DNA from: Pantoea dispersa
GTDB taxonomy: Bacteria > Pseudomonadota > Gammaproteobacteria > Enterobacterales > Enterobacteriaceae
Reading direction: 5' to 3'
Assembly (NCBI RefSeq): GCF_014155765.1
Contig: NZ_SCKT01000001.1
Coordinates: 124,001-188,000 of the forward strand
Length of the DNA stretch: 64,000 nucleotides
This document shows positions 36,742-49,045 of the stretch, in pieces. Both the position numbers and the translations under genes were made by a program. The first letter of the stretch is position 1. Every line of letters begins with the position of its first letter. A model generated the notes under the pieces. That model did not search any database. It saw only the letters and a program-made list of their open reading frames with translations, and was not told the origin of the DNA.

Positions 36742-39339
36742 ATGGGTAAAGCACTCGTCATCGTTGAGTCCCCGGCAAAGGCCAAAACAATCAATAAATA
36801 CCTCGGTAATGACTACGTGGTGAAATCCAGCGTCGGTCATATCCGTGATTTGCCGACCAGTGGTTCAACGGCCCGTAAAAGTGCCGACGGGGAAAAGGCG
36901 AAAACCGGCAAGAAAGTAAAGAAAGATGAAAAGGCCGCGCTGGTTAATCGCATGGGCGTTGACCCGTGGCACGGCTGGGAAGCGGACTATCAGATTCTGC
37001 CCGGCAAGGAAAAAGTCGTCTCCGAACTGAAGAACCTGGCTGCCGATGCCGACCACATCTATCTCGCAACCGACCTTGACCGCGAAGGGGAAGCCATTGC
37101 CTGGCACCTGCGGGAAGTGATCGGCGGCGATGACAAACGCTTCAGCCGCGTGGTGTTTAACGAAATCACCAAAAATGCGATCCGTCAGGCGTTCGAGAAG
37201 CCGGGCGAACTGAATATTGAGCGCGTCAATGCGCAGCAGGCGCGTCGTTTTATGGACCGCGTGGTGGGCTATATGGTCTCACCGCTGCTGTGGAAAAAAA
37301 TTGCCCGTGGCCTGTCGGCCGGACGCGTGCAGTCGGTTGCCGTGCGCCTGGTGGTGGAGCGCGAGCGCGAAATCAAAGCCTTCGTACCGGAAGAGTACTG
37401 GGAAATTGACGCCGATCTGTCGACGCCGAAAGGCGATGCGCTGGCGGTCAGGGTGACGCATCAGGGCGATAAAGCGTTCCGCCCGGTGAACCGCGAGCAA
37501 ACCGAAGCGGCCGTGGCCATCCTGGAAAAGGCGCGTTACGCCGTTCTGGATCGTGAAGACAAGCCGACCAGCAGCAAACCGTCGGCGCCGTTTATCACCT
37601 CGACGCTGCAGCAGGCGGCGAGCACCCGCCTTGGTTTTGGCGTGAAGAAAACCATGATGATGGCGCAGCGTCTGTATGAAGCGGGTCACATCACCTATAT
37701 GCGTACCGATTCCACCAACCTGAGTCAGGATGCGGTGGCGATGGCGCGTGGCTACGTGGAGAAAAAATTCGGTAAGAACTACCTGCCGGATGCGCCCAAC
37801 ACCTACGCCAGCAAAGAGAATTCACAGGAAGCACACGAAGCGATTCGTCCTTCTGATGTCAACGTTGCCGCCGAGCAGCTGAAGGATATGGAAGCGGATG
37901 CGCAGAAGCTGTATCAGCTGATCTGGCGCCAGTTCGTGGCCTGCCAGATGGTGCCTGCGCAATATGATTCCACCACGCTGACCGTCGGCGCGGCAGATTT
38001 CAAACTGAAAGCGAAAGGGCGTACGCTGCGTTTTGACGGCTGGACCAAAGTGATGCCGGCGCTGCGTAAAAATGATGAAGATTTGACGCTGCCGCCGGTG
38101 AACGTAGGCGACACGCTGGATCTGAAATCCCTGCTGCCGGGCCAGCACTTTACCAAGCCACCGGCGCGCTTCAGCGAAGCTTCGCTGGTACGCGAGCTGG
38201 AGAAGCGTGGCATTGGCCGTCCGTCTACCTATGCTTCGATCATTTCCACCATTCAGGATCGCGGTTACGTGCGGGTGGAAAACCGCCGTTTCTACGCCGA
38301 GAAGATGGGGGAGATTGTTACCGATCGTCTGGAAGAGAACTTCCGTGAGCTGATGAATTATGATTTCACCGCGCACATGGAAGACAGTCTCGACCAGGTT
38401 GCGAATAACGAAGCGCAATGGAAAGCGGTGCTGGATTCATTCTTCAGTGATTTCAGCCAGCAGCTGGAGCAGGCGGAGAAAGATCCGGAAGAGGGCGGCA
38501 TGCAGCCGAACCAGATGGTGCTGACCTCCATCGACTGCCCAACCTGCGGACGCAAAATGGGGATTCGTACCGCCAGCACCGGCGTGTTCCTGGGCTGTTC
38601 CGGTTATGCACTGCCGCCGAAAGAGCGCTGCAAGCAGACCATTAACCTGATCCCGGAAAACGAAGTGCTTAACGTGCTGGAAGGCGATGATGCCGAAACC
38701 AACGCGCTGCGCGCCCGTCGTCGCTGCCAGAAGTGCGGCACCGCGATGGACAGCTACCTGATCGATAACGGCCGTAAACTGCACGTCTGTGGTAATAACC
38801 CGGAGTGTGACGGTTATGAAATCGAGCAGGGTGAATTCCGTATTAAAGGTTATGACGGTCCGATTGTTGAGTGCGAAAAATGTGGCTCTGAAATGCACCT
38901 GAAGATGGGGCGTTTTGGTAAGTACATGGCCTGTACTAACGACGAGTGTAAAAATACACGTAAGATTCTGCGTAACGGCGAAGTTGCGCCGCCGAAAGAA
39001 GATCCGGTACCGCTGCCGGAGCTGCCGTGCGAGAAATCGGATGCGTATTTTGTGCTGCGTGACGGAGCTGCAGGCGTGTTCCTGGCCGCTAATACCTTCC
39101 CGAAATCGCGTGAAACCCGTGCGCCGCTGGTGGAAGAACTGCAGCGCTTTGCTGATCGTCTGCCGGAGAAACTGAAGTATCTGGCCGAAGCGCCGGCAGT
39201 GGACCCGGAAGGCAATAAAACGCTGGTGCGTTTTAGCCGTAAGACCAAACAGCAGTATGTTGCCTCAGAAAAAGAGGGCAAAGCGACCGGCTGGTCGGTT
39301 TTCTATATCGACGGTAAGTGGCAGGAAGCGAAGAAGTAA
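36742..39339 (+). CDS. topA: DNA topoisomerase I
   Basis: 865 residues. Relaxes negative supercoils. The Toprim motif is [17 protein letters not shown] and [13 protein letters not shown]. The catalytic Tyr is in [12 protein letters not shown] near residue 319. The C-terminus has three four-cysteine zinc segments (CPTCGRKMG...[13 protein letters not shown]...[13 protein letters not shown]...NDEC), as in E. coli TopA, and then Zn-less C-terminal repeats. Length matches E. coli (865). Confidence 0.98.
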   Translation: MGKALVIVESPAKAKTINKYLGNDYVVKSSVGHIRDLPTSGSTARKSADGEKAKTGKKVKKDEKAALVNRMGVDPWHGWEADYQILPGKEKVVSELKNLAADADHIYLATDLDREGEAIAWHLREVIGGDDKRFSRVVFNEITKNAIRQAFEKPGELNIERVNAQQARRFMDRVVGYMVSPLLWKKIARGLSAGRVQSVAVRLVVEREREIKAFVPEEYWEIDADLSTPKGDALAVRVTHQGDKAFRPVNREQTEAAVAILEKARYAVLDREDKPTSSKPSAPFITSTLQQAASTRLGFGVKKTMMMAQRLYEAGHITYMRTDSTNLSQDAVAMARGYVEKKFGKNYLPDAPNTYASKENSQEAHEAIRPSDVNVAAEQLKDMEADAQKLYQLIWRQFVACQMVPAQYDSTTLTVGAADFKLKAKGRTLRFDGWTKVMPALRKNDEDLTLPPVNVGDTLDLKSLLPGQHFTKPPARFSEASLVRELEKRGIGRPSTYASIISTIQDRGYVRVENRRFYAEKMGEIVTDRLEENFRELMNYDFTAHMEDSLDQVANNEAQWKAVLDSFFSDFSQQLEQAEKDPEEGGMQPNQMVLTSIDCPTCGRKMGIRTASTGVFLGCSGYALPPKERCKQTINLIPENEVLNVLEGDDAETNALRARRRCQKCGTAMDSYLIDNGRKLHVCGNNPECDGYEIEQGEFRIKGYDGPIVECEKCGSEMHLKMGRFGKYMACTNDECKNTRKILRNGEVAPPKEDPVPLPELPCEKSDAYFVLRDGAAGVFLAANTFPKSRETRAPLVEELQRFADRLPEKLKYLAEAPAVDPEGNKTLVRFSRKTKQQYVASEKEGKATGWSVFYIDGKWQEAKK

Positions 39340-39349
39340 TCACCCCTAC

Positions 39350-39373
39350 AGGCCAGCGTTCGCTGGCCTTTTT
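39350..39373 (+). terminator. topA terminator
   Basis: AGGCCAGC-GTTC-GCTGGCCT is followed by TTTT, 10 bases after the topA stop. Confidence 0.88.
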
Positions 39374-39448
39374 CCCATCCTTATAGCTAATCGTTCTACA
39401 TTCTTACGTTAACTGATATAGTAGTTATAGCTTATTGCATTTTGCTGA

Positions 39449-40507
<1,059 letters not shown>

Positions 40508-40999
40508 TCACCTAACTCATTATTTTTGCGGGATGTCCAGCGACTTCCCGCACACCTCCCGCCGCTTAGCACCAGCAGAACCTCAAAAAATTCCATTATT
40601 TTTTTGTAAATGAAACATACGTCACATGTTTTTTCATTGTTATTTATTAAATGCGAATCAGTACACAATTTTTACTTTGCCGCTTTGCGGACTGCCAGGA
40701 ATATTCCCATACTCCAGTTAAGAGCTGATGAGAAAGGGCTTTTTAACTGGCTCGTTAAATTAAACTCAAATTTAGAGTGGATCTAATTTTGGTTTAAGCC
40801 AAATTTACAATGTAACTATTAAATTAATAGTTTGCAGCGTGCTTAAATTTATCTCATCAGTTTTGGCGGTTTTGATAAATAGCGTTAATCGTTGTGCTCA
40901 ATAAAAATAACTGGATTTTTGGACTTAACAAGTTTAGGATTCGTCCTAAATCTTCATCGTTGTTATCAATCGTTTTATTGAGAGTGATTATCAAAAACT
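40508..40999. promoter_or_regulatory. AT-rich gap between cysB and the ymiA cluster
   Basis: About 490 strongly AT-rich bases with no supported gene. A 7-bp perfect hairpin with a TTCG loop (40933-40950) lies 50 bases before ymiA. Base composition differs from the flanking genes and would suit H-NS binding; the ymiA promoter must be here. Confidence 0.45.
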
Positions 41000-41158
41000 A
41001 TGACTACGAGATTAACTGTACAACCGGACTTCCGGGCTAAAAGCACTAAGGTAGAGCGTTCAGGTAACATCCGTCGCAAAGCCTGGTTGACTGTCTTCGC
41101 TGCTTCAGCACTGTTCTGGGTAGTGGTGGCGTTAATGATTTGGCGTATGTGGGGTTAA
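41000..41158 (+). CDS. ymiA: Small membrane protein, YmiA family
   Basis: 52 residues. A basic N-terminus (MTTRLTVQPDFRAKSTKVER) is followed by RRKAWLTVFAASALFWVVVA and LMIWRMWG, one membrane helix. The C-terminal half aligns with E. coli YmiA (KAWLAVFLGSALFWVVVALLIWK). The function is unknown. It lies three bases ahead of the next small gene, forming an operon. Confidence 0.85.
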   Translation: MTTRLTVQPDFRAKSTKVERSGNIRRKAWLTVFAASALFWVVVALMIWRMWG

Positions 41159-41161
41159 GCA

Positions 41162-41338
41162 ATGTGGGCAAATACACTCAGTCGTAAATTTCCGGTCGCT
41201 GCGCGTCAGCCCAAAGCACCGGTGTGCAAAGCCAAAGAAGCGCCTGCTGAACCGCAAGTGGCAATCCCGGCTTCCTGGGAACTGAGTGAACAGCAGCGCA
41301 GCTTTATTGAATCATTCATGGATCCGAAGTCTAAATAA
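41162..41338 (+). CDS. Small protein in yciX position
   Basis: 58 residues, soluble-looking: MWANTLSRKFPVAARQPKAP, then VCKAKEAPAEPQVAIPASWE and LSEQQRSFIESFMDPKSK. The N-terminus LSRKFP and the position right after ymiA fit E. coli yciX, but I recall that sequence only partly. Unknown function. The start ATG at 41162 is three bases after the ymiA stop, so translation is probably coupled. Confidence 0.7.
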   Translation: MWANTLSRKFPVAARQPKAPVCKAKEAPAEPQVAIPASWELSEQQRSFIESFMDPKSK

Positions 41339-41511
41339 CGCAGTCTGCGTCCAATTCTTATTAAGACATACTGTCGCGCATTTTTACCGGACTCTCCGGT
41401 GGGCACGTTAAAAGCCCGTCCTTTAACACTCAGCATCTAAAAAAACGGTGTCATCAGTACAACGCTGAAGACGATGGCTTTTTGTTGCCCGCGATCCGGG
41501 AGGAGTGACAG

Positions 41512-41595
41512 ATGAATACCACAACTTTTTCATGGCTCAGCGTTTATGCCTTCTCAATGGCCTTTTGGGCTGCGGCCGTCTGGGCCGTCCTGTAA
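41512..41595 (+). CDS. 27-residue hydrophobic protein, ymiC-like
   Basis: Read as MNTTTFSWLSVYAFSMAFWA and AAVWAVL. A strong ribosome site GGAGGAG precedes the ATG by 6 bases, which is the main support for translation. One membrane helix with several Trp residues. It lies in the position of E. coli ymiC, another tiny membrane protein of unknown function with a SxSMxFWA-like core, and is followed by a terminator. Confidence 0.65.
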   Translation: MNTTTFSWLSVYAFSMAFWAAAVWAVL

Positions 41596-41627
41596 TTCGC
41601 TAATCCTGCCAGTTAACGCTTTCTGAA

Positions 41628-41654
41628 TGCCCTGACACTAGTCAGGGCATTTTT
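41628..41654 (+). terminator. Terminator after the small-gene cluster
   Basis: TGCCCTGAC-ACTA-GTCAGGGCA is followed by TTTTT, 33 bases after the last small ORF. Confidence 0.88.
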
Positions 41655-41775
41655 CGTTGCGGTTTTGTGTGTCAATTCGTGTTGTTATCAAAACGTTAAC
41701 GAAAATGTGGTCTATCTTTAAGCTAAACCTTGCACTCTCTGAGGTTTAGCAGAAGAGCCCATAAAAGGAGGAGTT

Positions 41776-44457
41776 ATGTCGTTAACGTTACGTGAGCAGA
41801 GTCAGGATGCGCTGGAAGTAGGGGCAAAAAAATATCATTACTACAGCTTGCCGAAAGCCGCTCAGCAGGTCGGTGATATCGATCGCTTACCAAAATCCCT
41901 TAAGGTTCTGCTGGAAAACCTGCTGCGCTGGCAGGATGAAGATTCCGTAACGGCAGCAGATATTCAGGCGCTGGTGGCGTGGCAGCAAACTGCACATGCC
42001 GATCGCGAAATTGCTTATCGTCCGGCGCGCGTGTTAATGCAGGATTTCACCGGCGTACCGGCCGTGGTTGACCTGGCGGCGATGCGTGAAGCCGTTAAGC
42101 GGCTGGGCGGTGATGTGGCGAAAGTTAACCCGCTGTCACCGGTCGATCTGGTGATTGACCACTCGGTCACGGTCGACCACTTTGGCGATGACGATGCGTT
42201 TGAAGAAAACGTGCGCCTGGAGATGGAACGCAACCACGAACGCTACGTTTTCCTGCGCTGGGGGCAAAAAGCCTTTAACCGTTTCCGCGTCGTGCCGCCG
42301 GGCACCGGTATCTGTCATCAGGTCAATCTGGAGTACCTCGGTAAAGCCATCTGGCATGAAACGCTGGACGGCAAAGAAGTGGCTTATCCGGATACGCTGG
42401 TCGGCACCGATTCTCATACCACCATGATTAACGCCCTGGGCGTGCTTGGCTGGGGCGTAGGCGGCATTGAAGCTGAGGCCGCCATGCTGGGCCAGCCGGT
42501 TTCAATGCTGATTCCCGATGTGGTGGGTTTCAAGCTGACCGGCAAACTGCGCCCCGGTATCACCGCCACCGACCTGGTATTAACCGTGACGCAGATGCTG
42601 CGCAAGCACGGGGTGGTCGGTAAGTTTGTCGAATTCTACGGTGACGGACTGGCCGATCTGCCGCTGGCGGATCGCGCAACCATCGCCAACATGGCACCGG
42701 AATATGGCGCAACCTGCGGTTTCTTCCCGATTGATGAAGTAACGCTCAGCTACATGACGCTCACCGGGCGCGATGCGCAGCAGGTTGAGCTGGTGGAAGC
42801 CTATGCAAAACAGCAGGGGCTGTGGCGTAAACCGGGCGATGAGCCCATCTTCACCAGCACGCTGGCGCTGGATATGGCAGAGGTAGAGTCGAGCCTCGCC
42901 GGTCCGAAACGTCCGCAGGACCGCGTCTCCCTCGGCGACGTACCGGCGGCCTTTGAAGCCAGTAACGAGCTGGAAGTGAATCACGCGCAGAAGCCGCATA
43001 AAACGGTCAGCTATCTGGACAGTGAAACCGGCGACCGCATCCAGCTGGATGATGGCGCCGTGGTGATTTCGGCGATTACGTCCTGTACCAACACCTCCAA
43101 CCCCAGCGTATTGATGGCGGCTGGCCTGCTGGCGAAAAAAGCCGTCGAGCGCGGGCTGATGCGCAAACCCTGGGTAAAAGCCTCGCTGGCACCAGGATCA
43201 AAAGTGGTGTCGGATTATCTCGCCGTGGCGCAACTGACCCCGTATCTTGATGAGCTGGGCTTTAACCTGGTGGGTTACGGCTGCACTACCTGCATCGGTA
43301 ACTCCGGCCCGCTGCCGGATGAGATCGAAAGCGCGATCAAAGCGGGCGATTTGACGGTGGGTGCCGTGTTGTCCGGCAACCGTAACTTCGAAGGGCGCAT
43401 CCATCCGCTGGTGAAAACCAACTGGCTGGCGTCTCCGCCGCTAGTGGTGGCGTATGCGCTGGCGGGCAATATGAAGATCAACCTGCAGACTGATCCGATC
43501 GGTCAGGATCAACAGGGCAATGACGTCTATCTGAAGGATATCTGGCCATCGCCGGAAGAGATTGCCGCCTCGGTGCAGAAAGTTACCAGCGACATGTTCC
43601 ATAAAGAGTACGCCGAGGTGTTCGACGGCACGCCCGAGTGGCAGCAGATCAAAGTCAGCGAAGCCGCTACCTATGACTGGGACGAAGGCTCCACCTATAT
43701 TCGTCTGTCACCGTTCTTTGACGATATGGAAAAAACGCCGCAGCCGGTGCAGGACATTCACGGCGCGCGCATCCTGGCGATGCTCGGTGATTCGGTGACA
43801 ACCGACCATATCTCCCCGGCTGGCAGCATTAAAGCGGAGAGTCCGGCGGGGCGTTATCTGCTGGCGCACGGCGTTGAGCGTAACGACTTCAACTCGTATG
43901 GCTCACGACGCGGCAACCACGAAGTCATGATGCGCGGTACTTTCGCTAACATCCGTATTCGCAACGAAATGGTGCCTGGTGTCGAGGGCGGTTATACCCG
44001 GCACTATCCGAGCCAGGAACAGCTGGCTATCTACGATGCGGCGATGAAGTATCAGGAGGAGGGCGTGCCGCTGGCAGTGATCGCCGGGAAAGAGTACGGC
44101 TCCGGCTCCAGCCGCGACTGGGCGGCGAAAGGTCCGCGTCTGCAGGGCGTGCGCGTGGTGATTGCCGAATCGTTCGAGCGTATTCACCGCTCTAACCTGA
44201 TCGGCATGGGCATTTTACCGCTGGAGTTCCCGGCGGGCGTGACGCGTAAGACGCTACAGCTGACCGGGGAAGAGCGGATCGACGTGGCAAATCTGGCGCA
44301 GCTACAGCCCGGCTGCAGCGTCCCGGTAACGCTGACGCGGGCTGACGGCAGTCAGCAGACGCTGGAAACCCGCTGTCGTATCGATACCGGTAATGAGCTG
44401 ACCTATTACCAGAACGACGGCATCCTGCATTACGTGATACGCAATATGCTCAACTAA
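41776..44457 (+). CDS. acnA: Aconitate hydratase A
   Basis: 893 residues. Isomerises citrate and isocitrate in the TCA cycle; the AcnA type is the oxidative-stress-stable, IRP-like isozyme. Cluster cysteines are in [10 protein letters not shown] and [15 protein letters not shown]. Active-site segments are [42 protein letters not shown] and [16 protein letters not shown] very strong AAAGGAGGAG ribosome site precedes the ATG. Length is two codons more than E. coli AcnA. Confidence 0.98.
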   Translation: MSLTLREQSQDALEVGAKKYHYYSLPKAAQQVGDIDRLPKSLKVLLENLLRWQDEDSVTAADIQALVAWQQTAHADREIAYRPARVLMQDFTGVPAVVDLAAMREAVKRLGGDVAKVNPLSPVDLVIDHSVTVDHFGDDDAFEENVRLEMERNHERYVFLRWGQKAFNRFRVVPPGTGICHQVNLEYLGKAIWHETLDGKEVAYPDTLVGTDSHTTMINALGVLGWGVGGIEAEAAMLGQPVSMLIPDVVGFKLTGKLRPGITATDLVLTVTQMLRKHGVVGKFVEFYGDGLADLPLADRATIANMAPEYGATCGFFPIDEVTLSYMTLTGRDAQQVELVEAYAKQQGLWRKPGDEPIFTSTLALDMAEVESSLAGPKRPQDRVSLGDVPAAFEASNELEVNHAQKPHKTVSYLDSETGDRIQLDDGAVVISAITSCTNTSNPSVLMAAGLLAKKAVERGLMRKPWVKASLAPGSKVVSDYLAVAQLTPYLDELGFNLVGYGCTTCIGNSGPLPDEIESAIKAGDLTVGAVLSGNRNFEGRIHPLVKTNWLASPPLVVAYALAGNMKINLQTDPIGQDQQGNDVYLKDIWPSPEEIAASVQKVTSDMFHKEYAEVFDGTPEWQQIKVSEAATYDWDEGSTYIRLSPFFDDMEKTPQPVQDIHGARILAMLGDSVTTDHISPAGSIKAESPAGRYLLAHGVERNDFNSYGSRRGNHEVMMRGTFANIRIRNEMVPGVEGGYTRHYPSQEQLAIYDAAMKYQEEGVPLAVIAGKEYGSGSSRDWAAKGPRLQGVRVVIAESFERIHRSNLIGMGILPLEFPAGVTRKTLQLTGEERIDVANLAQLQPGCSVPVTLTRADGSQQTLETRCRIDTGNELTYYQNDGILHYVIRNMLN

Positions 44458-44462
44458 AAAAC

Positions 44463-44488
44463 AAAGCCGGGCATGCCCGGCTTTATTA
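44463..44488 (+). terminator. acnA terminator
   Basis: AAAGCCGGG-CATG-CCCGGCTTT follows the acnA stop by five bases; the T tract is short. Confidence 0.85.
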
Positions 44489-44543
44489 ATTGACGCTGAA
44501 AATGCATGATGCGAGGGCGCTATGGCGTGCGCGCACCGCCGCG

Positions 44544-45137
44544 TTACGATTTCGGCAGCAGATGTCCCATCTTCTCGGCTTTCGTATCGAGATAGTGCGC
44601 ATTTTTTGGGTTACGGCCAACGATCAGCGGCACGCGCTCAACGATATTGATACCCGCTTCTGACAGGATCTCCACTTTGCGCGGATTGTTGGTCAGCAAA
44701 CGCACTTCATTGATGCCCAGCAGTTTAAACATGTCGGCGCACAGGGTGAAATCACGCTCATCGGCGGCAAAGCCCAGCTGATGGTTTGCTTCCACCGTGT
44801 CGTAGCCTTTGTCCTGCAACGCATAGGCGCGAATTTTGTTCAGCAGCCCGATGTTACGGCCTTCCTGACGATGGTACAGCAGCACGCCGCGTCCTTCTTC
44901 CGCAATGGCGGTCAGCGCCGCTTCCAGCTGGAAGCCGCAGTCGCAGCGCAGGCTGAACAGCGCATCGCCGGTGAGACATTCGGAGTGGACGCGCGCCAGC
45001 ACCGGATTGTGATCGCTAATATCACCATAAACCAGCGCGACGTGGTCGTGGCCGGTTGCCAGTTCTTCAAAACCAACCATCAGGAAATCTCCCCATGGCG
45101 TGGGCAGTTTGGCTTCTGCTACCCGTTTCAGCTGCAT
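44544..45137 (-). CDS. ribA: GTP cyclohydrolase II
   Basis: 197 residues. First step of riboflavin synthesis: GTP to the diaminopyrimidine, formate and pyrophosphate. Zinc cysteines lie in [22 protein letters not shown]; the active site has [10 protein letters not shown] and LTNNPRK. The frame opens 13 codons upstream, but ATG 45137 gives the conserved [18 protein letters not shown] with GGAG upstream. Divergent from pgpB. Confidence 0.97.
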   Translation of the reverse strand: MQLKRVAEAKLPTPWGDFLMVGFEELATGHDHVALVYGDISDHNPVLARVHSECLTGDALFSLRCDCGFQLEAALTAIAEEGRGVLLYHRQEGRNIGLLNKIRAYALQDKGYDTVEANHQLGFAADERDFTLCADMFKLLGINEVRLLTNNPRKVEILSEAGINIVERVPLIVGRNPKNAHYLDTKAEKMGHLLPKS

Positions 45138-45367
45138 GTGACTCTCCAGAACCTTCAGAGGATGCGCTATCATCATGATAACGCACGGGCCCGACTGGCC
45201 CGACGAAACTGCCGATATTGTGCCACAACCTGAACCAGGGCCGCTAATCAGTCAGAGTGATTGTAGTGATAAAGCACAATTATCTAAGCCGCAACGGGTA
45301 TGTTATTCTTTTTTCAACTAAAGTTATGCAATACGCCTGTCAGGTCGTGAAACAATAAAGGGACGAA

Positions 45368-46132
45368 ATGTTAAAAATTGTGCAACGCACCACGCTGGGC
45401 GCGTTTTTATTACTGCTGATGCCGCTGGGCGTATGGCTTTCCGGCTGGCAGTGGCAACCGGGGGAGAGCGGGCATCTGTTGCGCGTGCTGTTCTGGATCA
45501 CCGAAACCGTCACCAGTCCGTGGGGCACGCTGACCAGCCTGATTCTGAGCGGCTGGGTATTGTGGTGCCTGCGCTTTCGCCTCCGGCCGGCCATTCTGTT
45601 GTTGATTATCATGAACGGCGCGATTCTTGCTGGTCAGTCGACCAAAACCTTTATTAAAGAGCAGGTGCAGGAGCCGCGGCCGTATGTGATCTGGCTTGAG
45701 CACAGCCACGGCGTCAACGAACAGCAGTTTTATCAGCTGAAACGGCAGCAGCGCGGCGAAATGGTGTCCGCCTTGCTCGCCAATGACACAAAGCTGCCCG
45801 CCTGGTTAAAAAATCACTGGGCGTTTGAGACGGGCTTTGCTTTTCCGTCTGGCCATACCATGTTTGCCGCCAGCTGGGCGCTGCTGGTGATTGGCCTGTT
45901 ATGGCCGCGCCGGCACGTTGTCACAGTGGTGGTGCTGTTTGTCTGGGCTACGCTGGTCATGGGCAGCCGGCTGGTACTGGGCATGCACTGGCCGCGCGAT
46001 CTGGTGGTCGCGACGCTAATCTCGTGGCTGCTGGTGACGCTGGCAACCTGGCTGGCGCAGCGCTTTTGTGGCCCGCTCAGCGTGCCGCCGGAAGAGCAGC
46101 GTGAGATTGCCGGGCGCGATGACGGATTGTAA
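45368..46132 (+). CDS. pgpB: Phosphatidylglycerophosphatase B
   Basis: 254 residues. A PAP2-family inner-membrane phosphatase acting on phosphatidylglycerophosphate, phosphatidate and undecaprenyl pyrophosphate. The three acid phosphatase motifs are visible: KEQVQEPRPYVIW, FPSGHTMFAAS and SRLVLGMHWPRDLVVA. About six membrane helices. It has the same length and neighbours (ribA, lapA) as in E. coli. Confidence 0.96.
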   Translation: MLKIVQRTTLGAFLLLLMPLGVWLSGWQWQPGESGHLLRVLFWITETVTSPWGTLTSLILSGWVLWCLRFRLRPAILLLIIMNGAILAGQSTKTFIKEQVQEPRPYVIWLEHSHGVNEQQFYQLKRQQRGEMVSALLANDTKLPAWLKNHWAFETGFAFPSGHTMFAASWALLVIGLLWPRRHVVTVVVLFVWATLVMGSRLVLGMHWPRDLVVATLISWLLVTLATWLAQRFCGPLSVPPEEQREIAGRDDGL

Positions 46133-46258
46133 TTTCTCCCTTTGCCCCCATATGATTGATTGTACTTGCAGAAAGGGCACTAACTGCTGCGCGGATAAGC
46201 AGCAACGGCGGCACTTTTTTGGCATACTCTACCGGATAACCTCACGACAGGACGCATT

Positions 46259-46564
46259 GTGAAATATTTGCTGATTTTTCTCGTGGTTTTGGTCATTTTC
46301 ATCATCTCCGTCACGCTCGGAGCGCATAATGACCAGATTGTCACCTTCAACTATCTGCTGGCGCAGGGCGAATTCCGCATTTCAACCTTGCTGGCCTGCC
46401 TGTTTGGTGCCGGATTTTTGCTGGGCTGGGCGATCTGTGGCCTGTTCTGGCTGCGCATTCGTGTTTCGCTGGCGCATGCACAGCGCAAACTGAAACGTAT
46501 GCAGGCGCAAAATGAACAATCTGCTGCGGTAAATAGCACCTCCACTGCAGTGCGTCGGGATTAA
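46259..46564 (+). CDS. lapA: Lipopolysaccharide assembly protein A
   Basis: 101 residues (yciS). Two membrane helices: MKYLLIFLVVLVIFIISVTLG and LLACLFGAGFLLGWAICGLFWL, then a cytoplasmic coiled region. Works with LapB in regulating LpxC and LPS synthesis. The start is GTG at 46259; it gives the conserved KYLLIFL N-terminus. lapB starts seven bases after the stop. Confidence 0.95.
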   Translation: MKYLLIFLVVLVIFIISVTLGAHNDQIVTFNYLLAQGEFRISTLLACLFGAGFLLGWAICGLFWLRIRVSLAHAQRKLKRMQAQNEQSAAVNSTSTAVRRD

Positions 46565-46570
46565 TGTTCG

Positions 46571-47740
46571 ATGCTTGAATTGCTGTTTCTGCTTCTTCCT
46601 GTCGCGGCGGCGTACGGCTGGTATATGGGCCGCCGCAGTGCGCAACAGGATAAGCAACAGGAAGCTAACCGTCTGTCACGCGAATACGTGGCAGGGGTCA
46701 ACTTTCTCCTTTCTAATCAGCAGGATAAAGCGGTCGATCTGTTCCTCGATATGTTGAAAGAGGACAGCGGCACCGTTGAAGCCCATCTGACGCTCGGTAA
46801 CCTGTTCCGTTCGCGCGGCGAAGTCGACCGCGCCATTCGCATCCACCAGTCGTTAATGGAAAGCGCGTCGCTTACCTACGATCAGCGTTTGCTGGCCATT
46901 CAGCAGCTGGGACGCGACTACATGGCCGCCGGCTTGTACGATCGCGCCGAAGACATGTTCAGTCAGCTGATCGATGAAACCGATTTTCGCATCAGCGCGC
47001 TGCAGCAACTGCTGCTGATTCATCAGGCGACCAGTGACTGGCAGAAAGCGATCGAGGTGGCGGAGCGGCTGGTAAAACTCGGCAAAGATAAGCAAAAGGG
47101 CGAAATCGCCCACTTCTACTGCGAGCTGGCGCTGCAGGCGCTGAGCAGTGACGACCTCGATCGTGCCATGAGCCTGTTGAAAAAGGGTGAAGCGGCCGAC
47201 CACCAAAGCGCGCGCGTTTCCATCATGATGGGACGTATTCTGATGGAGCAGGGCGAATACGCGAAAGCGGCGCAGCGGCTGCAGCGCGTGCTGGAGCAGG
47301 ACAAAGAACTGGTGAGCGAAACGCTGCCGATGCTCGAAACCTGCTATCAGCGACTGGAGCAGCCTGACAGCTGGGCGCAGTTCCTGCAACGCTGCGTTGA
47401 AGAGAACACCGGTGCCGCGGCGGAACTCTATCTGGCGGACATTCTGGAGCAGCAGCAGGGGCCGGAAGCGGCTCAGCTTTACATTAACCGTCAGCTGCAA
47501 CGCCATCCCACCATGCGCGTGTTCCATCGTCTGATGGATTTCCACCTGCACGAGGCAGAAGATGGCCGCGCCAAAGAGAGTCTGATGGTGCTGCGCGACA
47601 TGGTTGGCGAACAGATTCGCACTAAACCGCGCTACCGCTGCCAGAAGTGTGGCTTCACCGCGCACGCCCTCTACTGGCACTGCCCATCGTGCCGCGCCTG
47701 GTCTTCCGTTAAACCGATTCGCGGGCTCGACGGCCAGTAA
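46571..47740 (+). CDS. lapB: Lipopolysaccharide assembly protein B
   Basis: 389 residues (yciM). Essential adaptor that directs LpxC to the FtsH protease and so sets LPS level. A single N-terminal helix (MLELLFLLLPVAAAYGWYMG) is followed by tetratricopeptide repeats and ends in a rubredoxin-like metal domain (CQKCGFTAHALYWHCPSCRAW). Same length (389) as E. coli. Operon with lapA. Confidence 0.97.
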   Translation: MLELLFLLLPVAAAYGWYMGRRSAQQDKQQEANRLSREYVAGVNFLLSNQQDKAVDLFLDMLKEDSGTVEAHLTLGNLFRSRGEVDRAIRIHQSLMESASLTYDQRLLAIQQLGRDYMAAGLYDRAEDMFSQLIDETDFRISALQQLLLIHQATSDWQKAIEVAERLVKLGKDKQKGEIAHFYCELALQALSSDDLDRAMSLLKKGEAADHQSARVSIMMGRILMEQGEYAKAAQRLQRVLEQDKELVSETLPMLETCYQRLEQPDSWAQFLQRCVEENTGAAAELYLADILEQQQGPEAAQLYINRQLQRHPTMRVFHRLMDFHLHEAEDGRAKESLMVLRDMVGEQIRTKPRYRCQKCGFTAHALYWHCPSCRAWSSVKPIRGLDGQ

Positions 47741-47945
47741 GCTGGCCGCGTTCGGTGATTATTCATAACGCATAGTAGTTACAACATACTAATAGAGGGA
47801 TTATCATCCACGCATAAACACTGTGCATCAGCTCGTCAATCAGCAAGGCAATCACCGTCGCAACGTTGTCGTGGCCGGGTTGCACGGGTAGAATGCTTGC
47901 CGTTTGTCCATCGCGCCTGCGGGTGCCAGCCTCTGAGGAAACGTT

Positions 47946-48653
47946 ATGCCTGTTACTCACTCACCGATTCTGGTGGCACTCGACTATCATGATCTCAATA
48001 GCGCACTGCAGTTCGTTGACCGTATCGATCCGGGCCAGTGCCGTCTGAAAGTGGGTAAAGAGATGTTTACCCTGTTTGGACCGTCGCTGGTGAAGACGTT
48101 GCAGGCGCGCGGTTTCGAGGTATTCCTCGATCTCAAATTTCATGACATCCCGAACACGACGGCGCATGCGGTCGCGGCGGCAGCAGATCTCGGTGTGTGG
48201 ATGGTCAACGTGCATGCCAGCGGCGGGGCGCGGATGATGAATGCGGCGCGCGAAGCGCTACTGCCGTTTGGCAGTGATGCGCCCTTGCTGATTGCGGTTA
48301 CGGTGCTGACCAGCATGGACGAAGACGATCTCAAAGGTCTTGGCATCACCTTATCGCCGGCGCAGCAGGCTGAGCGTCTGGCACGGCTGACGCGCGAGTG
48401 TGGTCTTGATGGTGTGGTGTGCTCGGCGCAGGAAGCCGCGCACTTCAAACAGGTTATCGGGCAGGATTTTGCGCTGGTCACGCCGGGTATTCGCCCGGCG
48501 GGTAGCGAGGCCGGCGATCAGCGTCGCATCATGACGCCGCAGCAGGCACAACAGGCCGGCGTGGATTACATGGTGATTGGGCGACCGATCACCCAATCTG
48601 CCGATCCGGCGCAGACGCTGCAGCAAATCCTGCACAGTTTACAGGAGGGCTAA
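47946..48653 (+). CDS. pyrF: Orotidine-5'-phosphate decarboxylase
   Basis: 235 residues. Last step of UMP synthesis. The catalytic Lys/Asp array is [16 protein letters not shown]; the phosphate-binding end reads TPGIRP and [12 protein letters not shown]. Slightly shorter than the 245-residue E. coli protein, largely at the termini. The stop overlaps the yciH start as TAATG. Confidence 0.97.
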   Translation: MPVTHSPILVALDYHDLNSALQFVDRIDPGQCRLKVGKEMFTLFGPSLVKTLQARGFEVFLDLKFHDIPNTTAHAVAAAADLGVWMVNVHASGGARMMNAAREALLPFGSDAPLLIAVTVLTSMDEDDLKGLGITLSPAQQAERLARLTRECGLDGVVCSAQEAAHFKQVIGQDFALVTPGIRPAGSEAGDQRRIMTPQQAQQAGVDYMVIGRPITQSADPAQTLQQILHSLQEG

Positions 48654-48976
48654 TGGCTCAGGACAATCCGCTGGTTTACTCCACCGAAACCGGCCGTATT
48701 ACACATAGCGAAGAGAAACCGCAGCGACCGAAAAGCGATGGCATCGTGCGCATTCAGCGCCAGACCAGCGGGCGTAAAGGTAAAGGCGTGTGCCTGATCA
48801 CCGGCATCGATCTCGATGATGACGCGCTGGCAAAGCTGGCGGCCGAGCTTAAGAAGAAGTGCGGCTGCGGCGGGGCGCTGAAAGAGGGCGTGATTGAGAT
48901 TCAGGGCGATAAGCGCGATTTGCTTAAAACGCTGCTGGAAGCCAAAGGCATGAAGGTTAAGCTGGCGGGTGGTTAA
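48653..48976 (+). CDS. yciH: eIF1/SUI1-family protein YciH
   Basis: 107 residues. A bacterial homologue of translation initiation factor eIF1 that can destabilise initiation complexes in vitro. The SUI1 core is GVCLITGIDLDDDALAKLAAELKKKCGCGGALKEG and a terminal KAKGMKVKLAGG-like segment. The start is coupled to pyrF. Role as a stress-related translation inhibitor is from E. coli work. Confidence 0.95.
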   Translation: MAQDNPLVYSTETGRITHSEEKPQRPKSDGIVRIQRQTSGRKGKGVCLITGIDLDDDALAKLAAELKKKCGCGGALKEGVIEIQGDKRDLLKTLLEAKGMKVKLAGG

Positions 48977-49045
48977 TGAAAGCGGGCCACGCAAGGTGGC
49001 CCGATGTGACGTAGATGCGCTGCGTAGCCTGCTACAATATTATTA

